DNA of 64,000 bases from Scylla paramamosain (lineage: Eukaryota > Arthropoda > Malacostraca > Decapoda > Portunidae), in the NCBI RefSeq assembly GCF_035594125.1, contig NC_087152.1, positions 7,364,501 to 7,428,500 on the forward strand, read 5' to 3'. The notes under the pieces were generated by a model. It did not search any database. It saw only the letters and a program-made list of their open reading frames with translations, and was not told the DNA's origin. The translations under genes and the position numbers were made by a program. Below, piece after piece: positions 57,203 through 64,000 of this stretch (position 1 is its first letter; the number at the start of each line of letters is the position of its first letter).

Positions 57203-57207
<5 letters not shown>

Positions 57208-57781
57208 CAAAAGAATAGTCTTCTTGACCTTTTTCTGCCTCCTCCTCCTCCTCCTCCTCCTCTCCCTCTTTCCCCCCTTTTTCCCTCCCTCCTACACGCT
57301 TTCCTTCCGCCTTCCTTCGCTTGTCTCTTTCGTTACCACCTCACTTCTCCCTTCTTTTCATACTCCTCCCTTCTATATTCCCTTCTCTCTTTCTACTTTT
57401 CCTTCCCTTCCCTCCCTCCCTTCCCCCTCCACTCCCGTCCCTCCACTTCGACCTTCCCTGGAACGCTGAAAATAACCGGCTTCCTCCCTCCCCTTCCCCA
57501 CCCTTCCCTTTCACCTTCCCATTACCTGCCCTTACCTGCCATCATGTCACGGCCCCAATAGGCTTCCCTCATGGCTAGGTTTCGTCTTCTATCAAGAGTC
57601 CTTTCGTCCCTCCATCACCAGAACCTCGCAAGTTTTTTTTCCTTTATTTATTTATTTTTATTTTTTTTATGGTTATTTTGCTGTGGCTTCTCCGTATCAG
57701 GTGCGGGGAAAATGTTCTATAGTTTGGCGAGTACTCGTTGGTTGGTCTGCTGGTTGGTCTGTGTATGTTCTGGGGAGGGTG

Positions 57782-57784
<3 letters not shown>
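57203..57784. other. Pyrimidine-rich spacer
   Basis: TTCCCTTCC-type sequence with long composition-driven open frames. No gene seen. Confidence 0.5.

Positions 57785-57834
<50 letters not shown>
57785..57834 (+). repeat. (GT)25 microsatellite
   Basis: Pure array. Confidence 0.97.
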
Positions 57835-57835
<1 letters not shown>

Positions 57836-57937
57836 GCTTGTTTTTCAATTTTTGTAGGTTTGTTTTTCACCACTGTCCCGTCTCGTTATATGAAATTGTT
57901 CCACCTAACGCTGCTCGATAGAACGCCACTTGCTTGC

Positions 57938-58074
<137 letters not shown>

Positions 58075-58216
58075 AACGATGTGGCCGCCTCCCTGTCGTG
58101 TTCAAACTCCATTACAATAAATTGCTCGTGTAAATTCCTTCCATAACAATTAAGTATTTATATCACTAGTTGGCACCTGATACGCTCCCATTAGTAACAC
58201 TACACACTCTTTTCGT

Positions 58217-59055
<839 letters not shown>

Positions 59056-59059
59056 TTCT

Positions 59060-59460
59060 TCACTGTCAGACGCATTCACGCTGCCAATAAAAGATAGTAA
59101 CCACAGTTATTTTCCTCTCCGTGTTTTTTTTTTTTTTTTGAATGCCCTATTGGATTTCCAGTGCCAGGTTCATCCACACTTCCTATATCACATCATTACT
59201 ACCACTGCTAACCACATTGCTTCTCCTCCTTATGTTTATTTTTTTCTTTCTCTCTCTTTTCATTACTCTGCTTTTTCATTGATATGCGTAACACATAATT
59301 ACCATCAGTACTAACCACACTTACTTTTCCCTACATTTTTATTCTAATTATTCCATTAATTGTTCATTGCTAGGCGTATACACACAGCCCATAACACTTA
59401 TCATTACTGCCACTGCTCGGTAAAATTTTAACCGTTATTACTTTTCTCTTGTAGCAACGC
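59060..59460 (+). repeat. Degenerate tandem repeat, ~90-120-bp unit, about 4 units
   Basis: Each unit carries a phrase like ACACAT.ATTACTACCACTGCTAACCACA.TTACTTTTC. Examples lie at about 59085, 59190, 59295 and 59400. TTCATTG..A.GCGTA precedes two of them. Confidence 0.6.
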
Positions 59461-60811
59461 GGCGCCGGGATTCCCGATATTATCACCACACCAGTTCAGT
59501 TTTTTTCCCTCCCTGCCGCTGTTAATCTCCAATATCAGCGCTACAGATCTAGGAGCACTGTGGGCGTTGCTGCTGTCACTGGTAGCTATTAGCATTCTCT
59601 GCAAGCTCCAGCACTTTCCACTCGTTAAATACCAGAAGAACTCACAACTGTATGTTCTCTTTGTTTTATTTTTCCATTAACGTGGTTTCACTGGTGGTCA
59701 TTATCGAGGGAATAGCATTTTCTTGGCTTTATAACGATTAGGAAGAAAAAAATTGAGACACGTAGTGCTCAAAAGGGCAGCAAGAAATATATAGCCTCCT
59801 CTTAAAGAATGTATAGCGTCCTCTATTTTCAGCGGCGCTGTGTGTAACCCTTTGTCAAGGCGCCATAAAATCGATGGATCAATCCGTCTATTATTAGACG
59901 ACGCGCGACGCATAAGCCTAATCTCAGTGTGGAATTCAAATACCTAACTTAAGCCTTTTCGTAGCAAATGAATACTTGCAATGGTATATGGAGAAGATTA
60001 GAGGATGTTCTCCTTAACGTCAGATGCTTATATGGAGGTTGGTATGATTTGTGAGGTCCCAGAAGGGATTAACTGTCGATGTGAGAGATTATTAAGGAGT
60101 AACATTATCTAGTGGGAAGCCTGAGGGATAAAGGTGTTGCGTAAGGTCAGTGTGAGGGATACATGAGGACTGAGTTTAAGTAGTGTTCCCATCGTCATTT
60201 TTGATGTGGCAGACAGGGGATCAGACTCGACTCCTTGCAATCTGTTGGTGAGAGAGATCAGTCTGGATTTTCCTCACATGGGTCTTAGTCTTAAGTCTAT
60301 CTGTGTAGTGAGATTTCTTATTCAGTGTTTTTGTTTTCATCCCACGCTGCATCTTCTTACCGACCCACATTAGGAGTTATTTGCTCATCACTTTAACAGG
60401 ATCGCGACAACGGATACTTACTCTGTAACTTTTGCCTTTAAACGAGTGTTTTTATCTCTCACACTCCGCCGTAACGTTGCACATCCCGCTTTCTCTTACG
60501 CTGTTATCATAAAACCTGCTCTTATGAAATTGCAAACTGCATGCCTCCCTCACTCCCGCGGGTCACTTTCACCAGAACGGTTGTTTATCTTCTCGCCTAT
60601 TCATTCCGTCTTCCTTGTGTAAGAGTTAACCATTATCTCGGTTCCTTTATCCTCTTTCCTGGTAAGGCTGTAGCAAAAAGCTTTTACCTCTTGTCTCTCA
60701 TTCCCGTTACTGAAGTCCCTGCGAAAAAGAAACCTCAGTCCGCCTAAAGGTGTGCAGCTGATTTGTCTTCCATCATTCTGTTACATTTTCTTATTTTTCG
60801 TGACATAAATA

Positions 60812-60816
<5 letters not shown>
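59461..60816. other. Unique DNA, no gene supported
   Basis: Mixed composition, no low-complexity tracts. Short open frames lack recognisable domains. Confidence 0.45.

Positions 60817-60904
<88 letters not shown>
60817..60904 (+). repeat. (TC)44 microsatellite
   Basis: Pure array. Confidence 0.98.
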
Positions 60905-60908
<4 letters not shown>

Positions 60909-61081
60909 GTAAGCTGCTTTCTCCATGTTTCGTACTTGTGTGTGGCTCTTTCTGTCCATTGAACGCGAATAAACACAGCATTGTTGGTGTGTTTATAAAC
61001 ATTATCTAAGAATAATAATTAATGTTTGTCTGGCGTACTTAGAAGCTGTGTTATGGTAATAAACATTGTTTATGTTCGTGC

Positions 61082-61082
<1 letters not shown>

Positions 61083-61167
<85 letters not shown>
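61083..61167 (+). repeat. (GT)42 microsatellite
   Basis: Pure array. Confidence 0.98.
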
Positions 61168-61173
<6 letters not shown>

Positions 61174-61277
61174 TGAGAAATATCTTCGTGTTGTACATAA
61201 TTTTATTTGATGTCTTCATTCTAAGGAACGATATGTAACCTATGACATCACGATCCCTTACCTCTTGCCTCCCTGTG

Positions 61278-61279
<2 letters not shown>

Positions 61280-61339
<60 letters not shown>
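61280..61339 (+). repeat. (GT)30 microsatellite
   Basis: Pure array. Confidence 0.98.
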
Positions 61340-61340
<1 letters not shown>

Positions 61341-61570
61341 CTTGGTCCATGAACTACATAAATCACATATTATTTGTTGCTGTCATTTTTTCTCGCGCTT
61401 CCCCATTAAGTTGCGCCACTTCCATCCAATTCTTGTCCTGCCTCTGGTCACCGGAAGAACGCGCTGGGAGGTGTATTATTATTTTTTATGTTCATTTACA
61501 ATGAGGAATGTCTGCCTGTCCATCAGTCAATATGTCCCCTTGTTTATTATGAAATTATGTATTTTCCTAC

Positions 61571-63466
<1,896 letters not shown>

Positions 63467-63513
<47 letters not shown>
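63467..63513 (+). repeat. (TG)23 microsatellite
   Basis: TG array followed by CGTGTGTGTG. Confidence 0.97.
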
Positions 63514-63514
<1 letters not shown>

Positions 63515-63613
63515 GTGTGTGTGTCACTGATTACTCATTAAATTTTATTGACTGTCGTCCCTTGTCATCGTCTTCCTCCTCCATCTTTTCTTCCTTCGTC
63601 CCATTTTCTTTTT

Positions 63614-63660
63614 CCTCCTCCTCCTCCTCCTCCTCCTCCTCCTCCTCCTCCTCCTCCTTC
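63614..63660 (+). repeat. (CCT)15 trinucleotide array
   Basis: Pure array. Confidence 0.97.
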
Positions 63661-63764
63661 TCTTCATTCCGTTATTTCTCTTTCTACTCCCCTTACATGT
63701 TATTCTGTTTCGTCCAATAGTCGCCAACATTAAATATGAAAATCAATTTGTTCACCATACATTT

Positions 63765-63930
<166 letters not shown>

Positions 63931-64000
63931 GCATGGAGTCGTTTATTGTCCCCGCCAACGAGGTTACGTATTCACCTATGTTTGTGTGTTTGTTTGTTTG

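Overview
The window looks like nuclear DNA from a crustacean, most likely a decapod and probably a brachyuran crab. Three things point that way: extreme density of long, nearly pure (GA/CT)n, (GT/CA)n and (TA)n arrays; degenerate Jockey-type and CR1/L2-type LINE fragments of the kind abundant in crab genomes; and a 5S rRNA gene of arthropod type. No complete protein-coding gene can be supported. Nearly all long open frames are translations of microsatellites (poly-ER, poly-SL, poly-VC, poly-TH, poly-S, poly-L).

Layout. 1-2.9 kb: AT-rich unique DNA with small tandem duplications. 2.9-5.15 kb: one decayed Jockey-like LINE with recognisable reverse transcriptase blocks and a broken catalytic motif. 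5.5-5.75 kb: a copy of a dispersed repeat, with a relative at 56.7 kb. 7.3-8.1 kb: a decayed ~30-bp minisatellite. 8.4-17.4 kb: the densest microsatellite zone, with di- and trinucleotide arrays and a ~200-bp (AG) tract. 18.9 kb: a small Tc1/mariner-type inverted-terminal-repeat element, with a partial relative at 43.3-43.5 kb. 21.55 kb: a LINE 3' tail abutting a GT/CA hairpin. 22.9-25.5 kb: AT-rich, with old duplications. 25.57-25.89 kb: a centred 327-bp palindrome around (TA)50. 27.7-29.5 kb: purine/pyrimidine arrays. 29.99-30.5 kb: a ~40-bp minisatellite. 32.76-33.08 kb: the 3' end of a second LINE type. 34.7 and 44.1-44.55 kb: GC-rich unique islands. 37.0-37.7 kb: an unusual mosaic of eight or more different trinucleotide arrays. 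45.3 kb: the longest pure dinucleotide tract, about 275 bp. 48.78-48.90 kb: a solitary 5S rRNA gene or close pseudogene. 51.4-55.9 kb: AT-rich unique DNA. 57-64 kb: more long arrays, including a 300-bp compound (CA)-(TAGA)-(GA) block.

The genes do not form a pathway. The only functional candidate is the 5S gene. The main biology is repeat biology: most of the sequence between microsatellites also carries decayed tandem duplications (29 to ~325 bp units) or retroelement and MITE debris. Coordinates of repeat edges were read by eye and may be off by a few bases.
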